29,048 bases of DNA from Clostridia bacterium (GTDB lineage Bacteria > Bacillota_A > Clostridia > Oscillospirales > CAG-272), in NCBI GenBank assembly GCA_017452945.1, contig JAFTLD010000027.1:1-29048 (forward strand). Reading direction: 5' to 3'. This document shows, piece by piece, positions 1 to 8,369 of this stretch (position 1 is the first letter of the stretch; each line of letters begins with the position of its first letter). A model generated the notes under the pieces. It ran no database searches, was not told the DNA's origin, and was given only the letters and a program-made list of their open reading frames with translations. Position numbers and translations under genes: made by a program.

Positions 1-129
1 GTATTTCGCCAAAGGCGAAATTTCGCTACGCGAGTTTGGGAGGCGAATAGAATATCACTGAAGCCGTAAGGCTTCAATATCACTATTGCGACAGCAATAA
101 TATCACTCCGACGCAGTCGGAATACCACT
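1..129. repeat. Mini-hairpin/AATATCACT repeat cluster 1
   Basis: Linker copies AATATCACT lie at 51-59, 76-84 and 99-107, and a one-mismatch copy AATACCACT at 121-129. Between them are perfect short hairpins: GAAGCC/GGCTTC (60-75), ATTGC/GCAAT (85-98) and CCGAC/GTCGG (108-120). Before the first linker are ATTTCGCC/GGCGAAAT (3-21) and TCGC/GCGA (23-33). All linkers point the same way. No open frame of quality overlaps the cluster. It is the same family as clusters 2 to 5 of this window. Confidence 0.85.
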
Positions 130-143
130 ATTACAGCAAAAAT

Positions 144-196
144 GAGAGAGAGCTTTGCGAAATTTCACTTCCGCATAACTCTCTCTTCTTCTTTTT
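144..196 (+). terminator. Probable intrinsic terminator of a gene left of the window
   Basis: GAGAGAG at 144-150 can pair with CTCTC near 181, with an inner GCG/CGC pairing. The stem is followed by a pyrimidine-rich tail ending in TTTTT (192-196). It closely resembles the terminator at 20362-20400, which also borders a repeat cluster. The gene it would serve lies outside the window. Confidence 0.5.
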
Positions 197-391
197 ACCG
201 CTAATTCATCAGCCCTTCTTTTCAAAAAAACGGACGGACGCGTGATGCGACACGCATTGCAGAACAGCCGTTCGGTACGACATGCATGTCTATCGGAAAA
301 ATAGACAAAATAGTTTTGAAAAATTGGCGCGAAATTCTCAACCGTAGTGCTTTTCACGAAATATCTCGTCAAAAATCGTCAACTTTGCTAA
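197..391. other. Intergenic stretch with no supported gene
   Basis: Short frames cross this stretch on both strands (for example 286-645 plus and 103-372 minus). They have no ribosome site, show no recognisable domain, and run through a promoter, a terminator or a repeat. A small GCGTG/CACGC inverted repeat lies near 239-254. Nothing else can be supported. Confidence 0.5.
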
Positions 392-420
392 TTTACAAAA
401 CGCGCTTGATGCGGTATAAT
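392..420 (+). promoter_or_regulatory. Sigma-A promoter of candidate ncRNA
   Basis: TTTACA (392-397), a 17-bp spacer and TATAAT (415-420) match the housekeeping consensus at 11 of 12 positions. No ribosome site or plausible start codon follows within the next 100 bases. A strong terminator closes the unit at 577-608, so the promoter most likely drives a non-coding RNA. Confidence 0.7.
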
Positions 421-426
421 ATTCTT

Positions 427-608
427 GCTCGACGGAAGCAGTCGTTCCGTCGCCGAGTGCAGCTCAAGCCGGACTTTGTGGAATATCAATCTCATGATGT
501 CAAGCGTGCAAAGACGCCAAATGTTGTACTCACTGCGCTGTTCGCACCGTGCGTTCTTCGCGGACAGACATGGAAGCGGGATCGGTTTATGCCGATTCCG
601 TTTTTTTT
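427..608 (+). ncRNA. Candidate structured small RNA, family not identified
   Basis: The unit runs from just after a near-consensus promoter to a terminator with eight T residues, giving a transcript of about 180 nt. Visible structure: a 5' hairpin GACGGAA/TTCCGTC (about 431-451) extended by CTC/GAG; a small GCG/CGC hairpin near 504-516; CCGTG/CGCGG near 547-563; and a possible long-range pairing of CATGATGTC (493-501) with GACAGACATG (563-572). The size resembles 6S RNA, but the 5' and 3' ends do not form the closing stem expected of 6S. I do not see the SRP GGAAGGAAGCAG loop or tmRNA signatures. The 64-codon frame at 425-619 has no ribosome site and reads through the terminator, so coding is unlikely. 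Confidence 0.55.
577..608 (+). terminator. Intrinsic terminator of candidate ncRNA
   Basis: GGGATCGG (578-585) pairs with CCGATTCC (592-599) with one G-U wobble, and an outer C-G pair (577/600) extends it. Eight T residues follow at 601-608. Confidence 0.8.
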
Positions 609-676
609 GTGCTTTTTGAAAATATTATATTATATTTGTAAATAAACCTTGAAAGGTATGGCTTTTCGGGCAAGTT

Positions 677-687
677 TGTGCTATAAT
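677..687 (+). promoter_or_regulatory. Extended -10 promoter of lon
   Basis: TTGTGCTATAAT (676-687) has a perfect -10 (682-687) with the extended TG dinucleotide. No good -35 lies 17 bp upstream, which is usual for extended -10 promoters. A second TATAAT at 698-703 is an alternative. No CIRCE or CtsR-like operator was recognised, so no heat-shock control can be claimed. Confidence 0.55.
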
Positions 688-744
688 GCTAAGTTGATAT
701 AATATTGTTATACCGCATTACCCCGTTTATGAAAGGAAATTCTC

Positions 745-3186
745 ATGTCAGGATATATAGAAAGAGCCGAGAGCATGACCATGCCCGTGATCGCTTTGCG
801 CGGCATTGTCGCTTTTCCCGGCGCAACCTTGAATTTTGATATTGCCGAGGATAGCTTTGGCTCGGCACAAGCGGCAAAGCTTGCCGCACAAGGCTCACTT
901 CCCGTACTGCTGGTTTCGCTTCGCGACCCTGCAGAGCCGGACAGCGGCGAGCCCTCCCTCTCCAAGCTGTACCGCGTTGGTACGGTTGCCAAGATCAGAC
1001 AGCTGGTCAAGTCGGGGGACGGTCAGAACCGCGCCATTGCCGTGGGTATGACGCGCGGCATGATCACTGCCCTGCACAACACGGATGAGGCAACCTACGC
1101 TGACGTTATGTGCAAATCCTACGTCCTTAAGGACAACGGCGGCATTCGTGCCGAGGCATATATGCGCAGAGCCCTTACCTCCATGGAGCGCGTTGTGCGT
1201 CACCTGCCCGCCTCCTCCGAGGAGATCATGCATGCAGCGCGTGCCATCAACGATCCCGGTGTGTTGGCGGACATGATCGCGGCCAACGTGCTGATCCGTC
1301 CCGAGGATAAGCAGACCGTATTGGAGTGTTTTGATCCCATGATCCGCATCGAAACCGTCACGCTCATGCTGGATCACGAGGCTGAAATTTTAGAATGCGA
1401 CGCCATGATCAACGCGCGTGTGCGCGAGCGCATTGCAAGACACCAAAAGGAATACTACATGCGTGAGCAGATCCGCACGCTGCAGGAGGAGCTTGGCGAG
1501 GGCGACAACGAGATTTACGAAAACAAGATGCGCATCGCACGCGCACATCTGCCCGAAGAGGTGGAGAAAAAGCTGAACAAGGAAAACGACCGCCTTTCCC
1601 GTACGCCCTTCGGCTCTGCCGAGGCGGGAGTGCTGGAGAATTATCTGGACGTTTGCCTTTCCCTGCCTTGGAATAAAACCACCAAGGACCGCGTGGACAT
1701 TGCCGCTGCCAAAAAGATTTTGGACGCAGACCACGACGGTCTTGACAAGGTCAAGGAGCGCATTCTGGAATTTTTGGCTGTCAAGCAGCTTTCCCCCGAT
1801 CTGAAGAACCAGATCATTTGTCTTGTCGGCCCTCCCGGTGTGGGTAAGACCTCGATCGCTGCCTCTGTCGCACGTGCCATGAAGCGCAAGTACGTACGCG
1901 TTTCTCTTGGCGGTGTGCGTGACGAGGCTGACATCCGAGGTCACCGCAAGACCTACATCGGTGCCATGCCCGGCAGAATCATTGACGCGGTATCCCGCGC
2001 AGGCGTACGCAATCCGCTCATTCTGCTTGATGAAATCGACAAGCTCTCGACAAGTGCGCACGGTGATCCCTCCTCTGCTATGCTGGAGGTACTGGATCCC
2101 GAGCAGAACAAATTCTTCCGCGACCACTTTGTTGAGCTGCCCTTCGATCTTTCCGACTGTCTGTTCATCGCCACGGCCAACACGCTGGAAACCGTGCCGC
2201 GTCCTTTGATCGACCGCATGGAGATCATTGAACTGAAAACCTACACCAAGAGTGAAAAGCGCAGCATTGCAAAAAATCATCTGATAAGCAAGCAGCTTGG
2301 CCGCCACGGCCTGAACAAACGCACCGTGAAGATCACGGATGCCGCAGTGGACGAGCTGATCGAATACTATACCCGTGAGGCCGGTGTGCGTAACTTAGAG
2401 CGCGCGATTTCCGATCTTTGCCGCAAGGCAGCAAAAAAGCTGATCGAAGAAAAGGTCAAGCGCGTCACGATCGACGCTGCAGACATTGCCGGCTATCTCG
2501 GCCCGCGCAAGCGTCTGCCCGATGCCATCTCGCCTGTCGACCTTGTCGGTGAGGTCAACGGTCTTGCATGGACAGAAGTGGGCGGTGACGTGCTGCGCGT
2601 GGAGGTTGCCATCACGGACGGCACGGGAAAGCTGGAGCTGACAGGCTCGCTTGGCGACGTAATGAAGGAGAGTGCCAAGGCAGCGCTGACCTGGGTACGC
2701 TCTGTTGCAAGCACGTGGGACATTCCTTCCGATTTCTATACCAAAAAGGACATTCATATTCACGTCCCCGAGGGCGCTGTTCCCAAGGACGGTCCCAGCG
2801 CGGGCGTGACCATGGCGACAGCCATGATCAGTGCGCTGACAGGCATCCCCGTCAAGCGCAACGTTGCCATGACGGGCGAGATCACGCTGCGCGGCAGAGT
2901 GCTTGCCATCGGCGGCCTGAAAGAAAAATCCCTTGCAGCCTTTGCAGCCGGTGCAGATACCGTTTGCATCCCCGCGGACAATCTGCGTGACCTTTGGGAG
3001 CTTGATCCCGAGGTCAGGGAAAACGTCAAGTTTATCCCCTGCAGCCGTATAGAGGACGTATTGGCTACAGCCCTTGTGCAGTCTGAGGCATCCGTGTCGG
3101 CTGCCCGGACTCCCGACATTCCCGATTACATTCCCATGACCGAGCATGCACACCGCATGCCCGCGACATCATTCAAAGAGGTATAA
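745..3186 (+). CDS. lon: ATP-dependent protease Lon
   Basis: This is a cytosolic AAA+ serine protease that unfolds and degrades damaged or regulatory proteins. The 813-residue product has the full LonA layout: an N-terminal substrate-recognition domain (about 1-200), a helical linker, an AAA+ module with Walker A GPPGVGKT (from residue 362) and Walker B LILLDEID (D429 first acidic residue), and a C-terminal protease domain. The catalytic dyad is visible as Ser685 in DGPSAG and Lys728 in GGLKEK, 43 residues apart as in E. coli Lon (S679/K722). The ATG at 745 is chosen because GAAAGGA (731-737) precedes it and the N-terminal domain starts at once. The C-terminal 25 residues or so (after about 790) are a low-complexity extension. 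The gene is followed 2 bases later by engB, the same lonA-ysxC order as in Bacillus. Confidence 0.97.
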   Translation: MSGYIERAESMTMPVIALRGIVAFPGATLNFDIAEDSFGSAQAAKLAAQGSLPVLLVSLRDPAEPDSGEPSLSKLYRVGTVAKIRQLVKSGDGQNRAIAVGMTRGMITALHNTDEATYADVMCKSYVLKDNGGIRAEAYMRRALTSMERVVRHLPASSEEIMHAARAINDPGVLADMIAANVLIRPEDKQTVLECFDPMIRIETVTLMLDHEAEILECDAMINARVRERIARHQKEYYMREQIRTLQEELGEGDNEIYENKMRIARAHLPEEVEKKLNKENDRLSRTPFGSAEAGVLENYLDVCLSLPWNKTTKDRVDIAAAKKILDADHDGLDKVKERILEFLAVKQLSPDLKNQIICLVGPPGVGKTSIAASVARAMKRKYVRVSLGGVRDEADIRGHRKTYIGAMPGRIIDAVSRAGVRNPLILLDEIDKLSTSAHGDPSSAMLEVLDPEQNKFFRDHFVELPFDLSDCLFIATANTLETVPRPLIDRMEIIELKTYTKSEKRSIAKNHLISKQLGRHGLNKRTVKITDAAVDELIEYYTREAGVRNLERAISDLCRKAAKKLIEEKVKRVTIDAADIAGYLGPRKRLPDAISPVDLVGEVNGLAWTEVGGDVLRVEVAITDGTGKLELTGSLGDVMKESAKAALTWVRSVASTWDIPSDFYTKKDIHIHVPEGAVPKDGPSAGVTMATAMISALTGIPVKRNVAMTGEITLRGRVLAIGGLKEKSLAAFAAGADTVCIPADNLRDLWELDPEVRENVKFIPCSRIEDVLATALVQSEASVSAARTPDIPDYIPMTEHAHRMPATSFKEV

Positions 3187-3188
3187 TC

Positions 3189-3803
3189 ATGGCTTTACAA
3201 ACCCAGAACTCCCAGCTGCAAATCAGCGCGGGACTTGCCAAGCAATTCCCCACCAATCCCATTCCGCAGGTTGCCTTTTCCGGGCGCTCCAACGTGGGCA
3301 AAAGCTCTTTGCTCAACACGCTGCTGGGCAGAAAATCGCTGGCACGCGTTTCATCCGCGCCCGGCAAGACCATCACGGTCAATTTTTACAACGTAGATAA
3401 AAAGCTGTTCCTTGTTGACCTGCCCGGCTACGGCTTTGCAGCCCGCAACCCCGCAGACAAGGAAAAATGGTCGGCTCTGACCGACGGCTATTTCACCAAC
3501 AACCCCAACGTTGACCTGCTCTGCCTTGTGCTGCAGCTGGTGGACAGCCGCGTAGGGCTGACGCGTGACGACGAGATGATGGTGGATTTTCTCAATCAAA
3601 GCGAGATCCCCTATGCCATCGTGGCCACCAAGGTGGATAAGCTCAACAAAACCGAACGCGAAAAGAGCCTTGCCGCGCTTTGCTCTCATCCGCTCATTGC
3701 CGATGGCACACCCATCATTCCCTTCTCCTCCCTGAAGGGCGAGGGAAAGAGTGAAGTCTGGAAGGTGATCTGCGCACACGCAGACCTGCCAACACCGAAC
3801 TGA
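3189..3803 (+). CDS. engB: Ribosome biogenesis GTPase EngB/YsxC (YihA family)
   Basis: The product is a small GTPase needed for late assembly of the 50S ribosomal subunit. Its 204 residues match the family length of about 195-210. The G1 loop GRSNVGKSS is at residues 32-40, G3 DLPGYGFA follows in the switch II region, and G4 TKVDK is present near residue 158. The start ATG lies two bases after the lon stop, and its ribosome site (AGAGG, 3177-3181) is inside the end of lon, so the two are translated from one transcript. The stop codon is embedded in a long hairpin (3800-3844), with a repeat cluster right behind it. Confidence 0.96.
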   Translation: MALQTQNSQLQISAGLAKQFPTNPIPQVAFSGRSNVGKSSLLNTLLGRKSLARVSSAPGKTITVNFYNVDKKLFLVDLPGYGFAARNPADKEKWSALTDGYFTNNPNVDLLCLVLQLVDSRVGLTRDDEMMVDFLNQSEIPYAIVATKVDKLNKTEREKSLAALCSHPLIADGTPIIPFSSLKGEGKSEVWKVICAHADLPTPN

Positions 3804-3844
3804 TGCCTGCGCTGCATGCCTGCGCTGCATGCAGCGGGCATCAG
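3800..3844 (+). repeat. Long hairpin and tandem duplication at the engB stop codon
   Basis: CTGATGCC (3800-3807) plus CGCTGCATG pair with CATGCAGCG and GGCATCAG (ending 3844), leaving a 2-nt bulge. The left arm contains the 13-mer ATGCCTGCGCTGC twice in tandem, from 3802 and 3817. The engB TGA (3801-3803) is part of the stem. There is no T-tract, so it is not a standard terminator. It may protect the 3' end or begin repeat cluster 2. Confidence 0.65.
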
Positions 3845-3845
3845 T

Positions 3846-3970
3846 AGTGATATATTTCGCCCATGGCGAAATGTGATATTTTGCTGTCGCAAAGTGATAT
3901 TCGCGCTATGCGCGAGTGATATGTTTCGCTGCGCGAAACGCTATGGTAGAAATTTGCCCGTGGGCAATTT
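3846..3970. repeat. Mini-hairpin/AGTGATATT repeat cluster 2
   Basis: Linkers (AGTGATAT or TGTGATATT) occur at 3846, 3872, 3893 and 3915. They alternate with hairpins ATTTCGCC/GGCGAAAT, TTTGC/GCAAA, TCGCGC/GCGCGA and GTTTCGC/GCGAAAC (to 3939). A further hairpin, AAATTTGCCC/GGGCAATTT, lies at 3950-3970 just upstream of the lysA ribosome site. All linkers point opposite to those of cluster 1. Confidence 0.85.
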
Positions 3971-4000
3971 TCAATTTAATCGTATTTTTGAGGTATTATT

Positions 4001-5320
4001 ATGCTTCTTTACCCCCATTTTGATATCAACGCCGCGGGGCATCTGACCGTGGGCGGACTTGATACCGTGGAGCTGGCTGCCGAATTCGGCACACCGGTCA
4101 ACATTCTTGACGAAAACCATATCCGCGAGCAGATGCGCCTTTATATCCGCTGCGCCAAGCAATCCTTTGGCGAAAATGCACTGCCCCTGTTTGCATCCAA
4201 AGCTCTTTGCTGCGCAGAGATCTATCGCATCGCGGCCGAGGAAGGCATGGGCATTGACTGCGTTTCTCCCGGTGAGCTGTATATTGCGCGCCGCACGGGA
4301 TTCCCTGCAAGCCGTATCTATTTCCACGGCAATAATAAAACTGACCGCGACATAGCGGACGCCTTGGACATGGGCGTTGGCACGTTTGTGGTAGACAATC
4401 GCGAGGAGCTGGAGGCTTTGAGCGAAGCCGCTCTTTCGCGGGGTACGTGCGCCCGCATTCTCTTGCGCATCACACCCGGTATTGATCCCCATACCCACAA
4501 GGCTATCTCCACGGGCGGTGTGGATTCCAAGTTTGGCTCCGCTATCCACACGGGACAGGCCGAGCAGATGGTCAAGGCCGCGCTGGATACCCCCGGTGTG
4601 GATCTGCAGGGCTTGCACTGCCACATCGGCTCGCAGATCTTTGACGCACAGCCCTTTGTGGACGCTGCTGCCATCATGGTAGCGTTTATGGCGGATATGA
4701 TACACAAGCACGGTGCGCACTTGCACGAGCTCAACCTGGGCGGTGGACTTGGCGTGCGCTATACAGCCGAGCAGCCCATGCTGGATATTCCCGGCACGGT
4801 TCACACCATTGCAAGCAAGGTCAAGGAGCTGTGTACCGCGCACGGCATCAGCATGCCGCGCGTCATTCTGGAGCCCGGCCGCTCTTTGGTAGCCGCTGCA
4901 GGTGTAACGCTTTACACGGTAGGATCGGTCAAAGAGATCCCCGGCTTTAAGAACTACGTATCCGTGGACGGCGGTATGGCAGACAATCCCAGATACGCCC
5001 TTTATCAGTCCCCCTACACCGCGCTGATCGCAAACCGCGCTGACACCCCTGCGGATTTCTGCGCTACGGTTGCGGGCAGATGCTGCGAATCGGGCGACCT
5101 GCTCGGTGAAGGCATGATGCTGCAGCGCCCTGTGCGCGGTGACATTCTTGCCATGCTGGTCACGGGTGCATACCAACACTCCATGGCGTCCAACTATAAC
5201 AAGATCCCCCGTCCCCCGCTGGTTATGGTCAAGGACGGACAGGCGCGCGTTGTCGTGCGCCGCGAGACTTATGAGGACCTCTTGGCTTACGACGTAACCG
5301 ATCACATTTATTCGAGGTAA
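4001..5320 (+). CDS. lysA: Diaminopimelate decarboxylase LysA
   Basis: This PLP enzyme converts meso-diaminopimelate to L-lysine, the last step of lysine synthesis. The 439-residue protein is of normal length, with an alanine-racemase-like barrel followed by a C-terminal beta-domain. The PLP lysine is K67 in FASKAL. HCHIGSQI, the glycine-rich GGGLGVRY and EPGRSLV (phosphate binding) follow in the usual order, and CCESGD carries the active-site cysteine and acidic residues contributed across the dimer. The start has GAGGT at 3990-3994, six bases upstream. The gene is separated from engB by repeat cluster 2, and no clear promoter is visible in that gap, so read-through from lon-engB is possible. 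Its own promoter cannot be excluded. Confidence 0.96.
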   Translation: MLLYPHFDINAAGHLTVGGLDTVELAAEFGTPVNILDENHIREQMRLYIRCAKQSFGENALPLFASKALCCAEIYRIAAEEGMGIDCVSPGELYIARRTGFPASRIYFHGNNKTDRDIADALDMGVGTFVVDNREELEALSEAALSRGTCARILLRITPGIDPHTHKAISTGGVDSKFGSAIHTGQAEQMVKAALDTPGVDLQGLHCHIGSQIFDAQPFVDAAAIMVAFMADMIHKHGAHLHELNLGGGLGVRYTAEQPMLDIPGTVHTIASKVKELCTAHGISMPRVILEPGRSLVAAAGVTLYTVGSVKEIPGFKNYVSVDGGMADNPRYALYQSPYTALIANRADTPADFCATVAGRCCESGDLLGEGMMLQRPVRGDILAMLVTGAYQHSMASNYNKIPRPPLVMVKDGQARVVVRRETYEDLLAYDVTDHIYSR

Positions 5321-5325
5321 ATATT

Positions 5326-6036
5326 ATGTTGCTCACTTTACTTTCAGAGGGCTTCAGCCGTGACGCTCTGATCTCGGTGCTGCTCTCACTTCCCGTCATC
5401 GTGCTTTCCCTGTGCCTGCATGAAACAGCACACGGCTGGGTGGCATACAAGATGGGCGACCCAACTGCCAAGAATCTTGGCAGATTGACGCTCAACCCGC
5501 TCAAGCATCTGGATCCCATGGGATTCCTCTTTATGCTTTTGTTTGGTATCGGTTGGGCAAAACCCGTACCCATTCAAACGCGCAATTTCAAGAATCCGCG
5601 TGTGGGCATGGCTCTTTCGGGCATTGCCGGCCCCATCTCCAACCTGTTACTTGGCTTTTTTGGTATGATCATGTATGTGCTGATCTGGGCGATCTGCGTA
5701 CTTGCGGGAGTTGACCCCTGGTCAATCATATGGATCACGGTGCTGCTTTTGTTCCTTGAGGTGCTTGCATTTATGAACATCGCGTTGGCTGTATTCAATC
5801 TCATTCCCGTGCCTCCGTTTGACGGCTCACGCTTTGCATACGTATTCCTGCCTGCCAAGTGGTATTTCAAGGTCATGCAGTACGAGCGCTACACCGGCAT
5901 TGTGATCATGATAGTCATCTTCATTCTTTCCCGCATCGGATACAATCCCATCAGTATCGTGGTGGATTTCATCATGAACAACACCATGAATCTCCTGATC
6001 TTTTTGGCAAATCTCCTGCTCAATCTCATTTTATGA
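5326..6036 (+). CDS. Site-2-type zinc metalloprotease, M50 family
   Basis: A polytopic membrane protein of 236 residues related to the small S2P/RseP-like peptidases that cut within membranes. The HExxH zinc motif is seen as HETAH near residues 37-41 in the first hydrophobic stretch. The second metal-ligand motif, normally NPDG, appears as NLIPVPPFDG. At least four hydrophobic segments are evident. There is no PDZ domain, so it belongs to the compact S2P/M50B class common in Firmicutes, whose substrates are usually unknown. The start lies 5 bases after the lysA stop, with the ribosome site CGAGGT inside the end of lysA, so the two genes are probably translated from one message. Confidence 0.88.
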   Translation: MLLTLLSEGFSRDALISVLLSLPVIVLSLCLHETAHGWVAYKMGDPTAKNLGRLTLNPLKHLDPMGFLFMLLFGIGWAKPVPIQTRNFKNPRVGMALSGIAGPISNLLLGFFGMIMYVLIWAICVLAGVDPWSIIWITVLLLFLEVLAFMNIALAVFNLIPVPPFDGSRFAYVFLPAKWYFKVMQYERYTGIVIMIVIFILSRIGYNPISIVVDFIMNNTMNLLIFLANLLLNLIL

Positions 6037-6060
6037 TCTTAACTTTTTTGGCGGTATAGT

Positions 6061-6855
6061 ATGGCTGAATTGAAATATAAAATTGAATCCTTTGACTTTG
6101 ACGGTCCGTTGGATCTCTTACTGACCCTGATCCAGAAAAACAAGGTCAGCATCCAGGATATTCCCATCGCACTGATCTGCGACCAGTATATTGCCTATAT
6201 TGCGCAGGCACAAAAGCTTGACTTAGAGGTAGCTACCGAGTTTTTGGTCATGGCAAGCGAGCTGATCCTGATCAAGACCAAGATGCTGCTCCCGCGCGAC
6301 GAAAAGGACGAGGAAAAAGACCCCCGTGCAGAGCTGGCCGATGCACTGCTGAAATACCAGCAAGCCAAAGAGGCTGCTGCCAAGCTCAAGGTGCGCTATG
6401 AACGCTACAGCGGCAGAATGGTCAAGGATACGGATGAAATTTCGATCGACAAAACCTTTGTGGACGATCAGCAGGTGACCTCGCTTTGTGCTGCAGTACG
6501 CCGCATCATTGCCTACAACGAGGCAAATCAGGGAAATGAAAAGGTGGTATTCTCCCCTATGATCTCCAAGCCCATCGTGCCTGTTGAAGCAAAGATCGTG
6601 GGCATTTTGCACCGCATGAAGAAAAAAGAATGGACTCCCATTGAGGAGCTGCTCTCCGACTCGGTCTCACATGCAGACATGATCGCCATTTTTCTCGGCA
6701 TCTTAGAGCTTCTGAAGGTGCGAGATATTTTACTTGACGACGAGGATGCAGACGAGCATTCGCTCTACCGCTCAAGTGCAAGACTGCGCATCAATCCCAT
6801 CCCCGCTGACCAACGGCAACCACAAAATCAAGACAGTGAGGTAACGCCCGTATGA
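6061..6855 (+). CDS. scpA: Segregation and condensation protein A
   Basis: ScpA is the kleisin that bridges the SMC heads and binds ScpB in the bacterial condensin complex acting on replicated chromosomes. The 264-residue product starts with the typical FDGPLDLLLTLIQKNKV motif, followed by an N-terminal helical domain that binds the SMC neck. A charged middle (DEKDEEKDPRAEL) follows, and then a C-terminal winged-helix region (about 190-250) ending in a Gln-rich tail. It overlaps scpB by 4 bases (ATGA), implying translational coupling and balanced amounts of the two partners. The start is the ATG at 6061 with GGCGGT as a weak ribosome site. Confidence 0.95.
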   Translation: MAELKYKIESFDFDGPLDLLLTLIQKNKVSIQDIPIALICDQYIAYIAQAQKLDLEVATEFLVMASELILIKTKMLLPRDEKDEEKDPRAELADALLKYQQAKEAAAKLKVRYERYSGRMVKDTDEISIDKTFVDDQQVTSLCAAVRRIIAYNEANQGNEKVVFSPMISKPIVPVEAKIVGILHRMKKKEWTPIEELLSDSVSHADMIAIFLGILELLKVRDILLDDEDADEHSLYRSSARLRINPIPADQRQPQNQDSEVTPV

Positions 6856-7514
6856 ACGATCAACAAATGCCTACCATATCCGATATCGGTGAAGCCATCG
6901 AGGCCATTCTGTTCGCCGCAGGCTATCCCGTAAAATACGAAAAGCTCTCCGAGGTGCTGGGACTGAGTGTAAAGGACGTCAAGCTGCTTTGCGAGCACAT
7001 GGCAACCGAATATCAAAAATCCGGCAGAGGCATTCTGATGCTTTGCCTGCCCGAGACCTGTCAGTTGACCACCAAGGAGCAATATATGCCCTATATCCGC
7101 GAAGCGCTCGGAATCAAGCGCGGCGGCAACCTTTCCGCATCTTCTTTGGAAGTGCTTGCCATCGTGGCTTACAACCAGCCCGTGACCCGTGCTTACATTG
7201 ACGCGGTGCGCGGTGTGGACTCTTCATATGCCGTCGGCTCACTTCTTGACAAGAACCTGATCGAGGCTTGCGGCAGACTGGATGCCCCCGGCCGTCCCAT
7301 GCTGTACGTTACGACCGACAAATTCTTGCGCGTGTTTGGCTTGAATTCGCTCTCCGAGCTGCCTGAGACCGAGGCGCTCAGCATTGCAGCAGCACAAGCG
7401 GACGCAAGTGCCGAGGCGGAACAAGCACAGGCAGAGGAATCACCCGAGCAGGAACCCATTCCCGAGGGAGAATATACCGAGGTAACCGAGGACGATTCAC
7501 GCGCAGAGGTCTGA
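6852..7514 (+). CDS. scpB: Segregation and condensation protein B
   Basis: ScpB is the dimeric winged-helix partner of ScpA in the SMC complex. The first 175 residues or so contain the two winged helices, with conserved features such as AIEAILFAAGYPV near the start and SASSLEVLAIVAYNQPVTRAYIDAVRGVDS in the middle. The LDAPGRPMLYVTTDKFLRVFGL segment closes the second domain. The last 45 residues are an acidic Ala/Glu/Gln-rich tail, which is common but variable in Clostridia. The start overlaps the scpA stop (ATGA at 6852-6855). Confidence 0.95.
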   Translation: MNDQQMPTISDIGEAIEAILFAAGYPVKYEKLSEVLGLSVKDVKLLCEHMATEYQKSGRGILMLCLPETCQLTTKEQYMPYIREALGIKRGGNLSASSLEVLAIVAYNQPVTRAYIDAVRGVDSSYAVGSLLDKNLIEACGRLDAPGRPMLYVTTDKFLRVFGLNSLSELPETEALSIAAAQADASAEAEQAQAEESPEQEPIPEGEYTEVTEDDSRAEV

Positions 7515-7552
7515 TTGACCGTTTGGTAATTTCCAAAGGAAAGGAGGATGCT

Positions 7553-8341
7553 ATGCCACCCGTCATAAAAATCACGCTGATCATACTTGGCGTACTTGTC
7601 ATTTTTTTGGCCATACTCGTTTTGATGCTGCTGACGCTGCGCATCAAGATCAAGATCGGCTACAGCGACAAGCTGCATTTCAAGCTGTACGTAGGAGGCA
7701 TCAGAGTTGCCTCCCTCCCCCGTCCCCCGAAAAAGCTGCGCCCCTTGCGTACGTATACCAAGGAAAAGGCCGAGCGTGCCGCCAAGAAATACGCACGCCG
7801 TCCCGAGGATTATCTCGAAGCCATCCGACAGCACGCACTTTACCGTGCACTGATGCAAAGGCAAGCAGAGAAAAAAGCACAAAGTAAAAAAGTGCCCACA
7901 CAGCAGGCAAAGCCCAAAGCGCAAAAGACAGAGGATAAGCTCAACGTGGAAATCCTTATGCAAATGATCGCTGAGATCATCGATGCATTCTTTGAAGGTA
8001 CCCGACGCGGATTGCACATTCACGTTTGCCGCTTCCATTTATGGGTGGTGGGCAAGGATGCCGCGCAGACCGCACTCTTGTGCGGCGGTGCTTGGGCAGC
8101 CGTATCCAATCTGCTGGCCGTGCTGGACGCGCATGCCAAGCTGCGCGTGGGCAAGACTGACGTGCAGATCATTCCCGATTATACGGGCGAGAAGACCAAG
8201 ACAGATTTCTCGCTGGTCATTTCATTTGGCGTAGTACGTACACTGCACACACTGCTCTCGCTCATCCCCATTATCCTCAAGCACAAAGACTCCCTGCTGA
8301 CCAAGCCAACGGCCGCGCAGACACAATCGCAATCACAATGA
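7553..8341 (+). CDS. DUF2953 membrane-anchored protein (YtfI-like)
   Basis: A 262-residue protein with an N-terminal membrane segment (about residues 5-25, rich in Ile/Leu/Val), then a basic, probably extracytoplasmic or spore-membrane domain. The segment LRVGKTDVQIIPDYTGEKTKTDFSL and the hydrophobic stretch after it resemble the C-terminal half of DUF2953 proteins such as Bacillus YtfI. That gene also lies directly upstream of ytfJ, as here, which strengthens the call. The ATG at 7553 is preferred over an in-frame TTG at 7523 because AAAGGAGG (about 7538-7546) precedes it at good spacing. A Lys/Gln/Ala-rich low-complexity linker lies at roughly residues 100-125. The function is unknown; a spore role is inferred only from context. 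Confidence 0.75.
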   Translation: MPPVIKITLIILGVLVIFLAILVLMLLTLRIKIKIGYSDKLHFKLYVGGIRVASLPRPPKKLRPLRTYTKEKAERAAKKYARRPEDYLEAIRQHALYRALMQRQAEKKAQSKKVPTQQAKPKAQKTEDKLNVEILMQMIAEIIDAFFEGTRRGLHIHVCRFHLWVVGKDAAQTALLCGGAWAAVSNLLAVLDAHAKLRVGKTDVQIIPDYTGEKTKTDFSLVISFGVVRTLHTLLSLIPIILKHKDSLLTKPTAAQTQSQSQ

Positions 8342-8369
8342 ATACACATATATGAAAGGAACTGTCAGT

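Noticed and set aside
427..608. SRP RNA or 6S RNA
   Set aside because: ACGGAAGCAG recalls the SRP loop but the rest of the motif is missing, and the 6S closing stem is absent. Left as unidentified.
286..645. 119-codon frame upstream of lon
   Set aside because: It crosses a promoter and an intrinsic terminator with T8, lacks a ribosome site and shows no domain. The non-coding RNA reading fits better.
690..744. CIRCE or CtsR operator for lon
   Set aside because: Neither TTAGCACTC-N9-GAGTGCTAA nor the CtsR heptad repeat is present.
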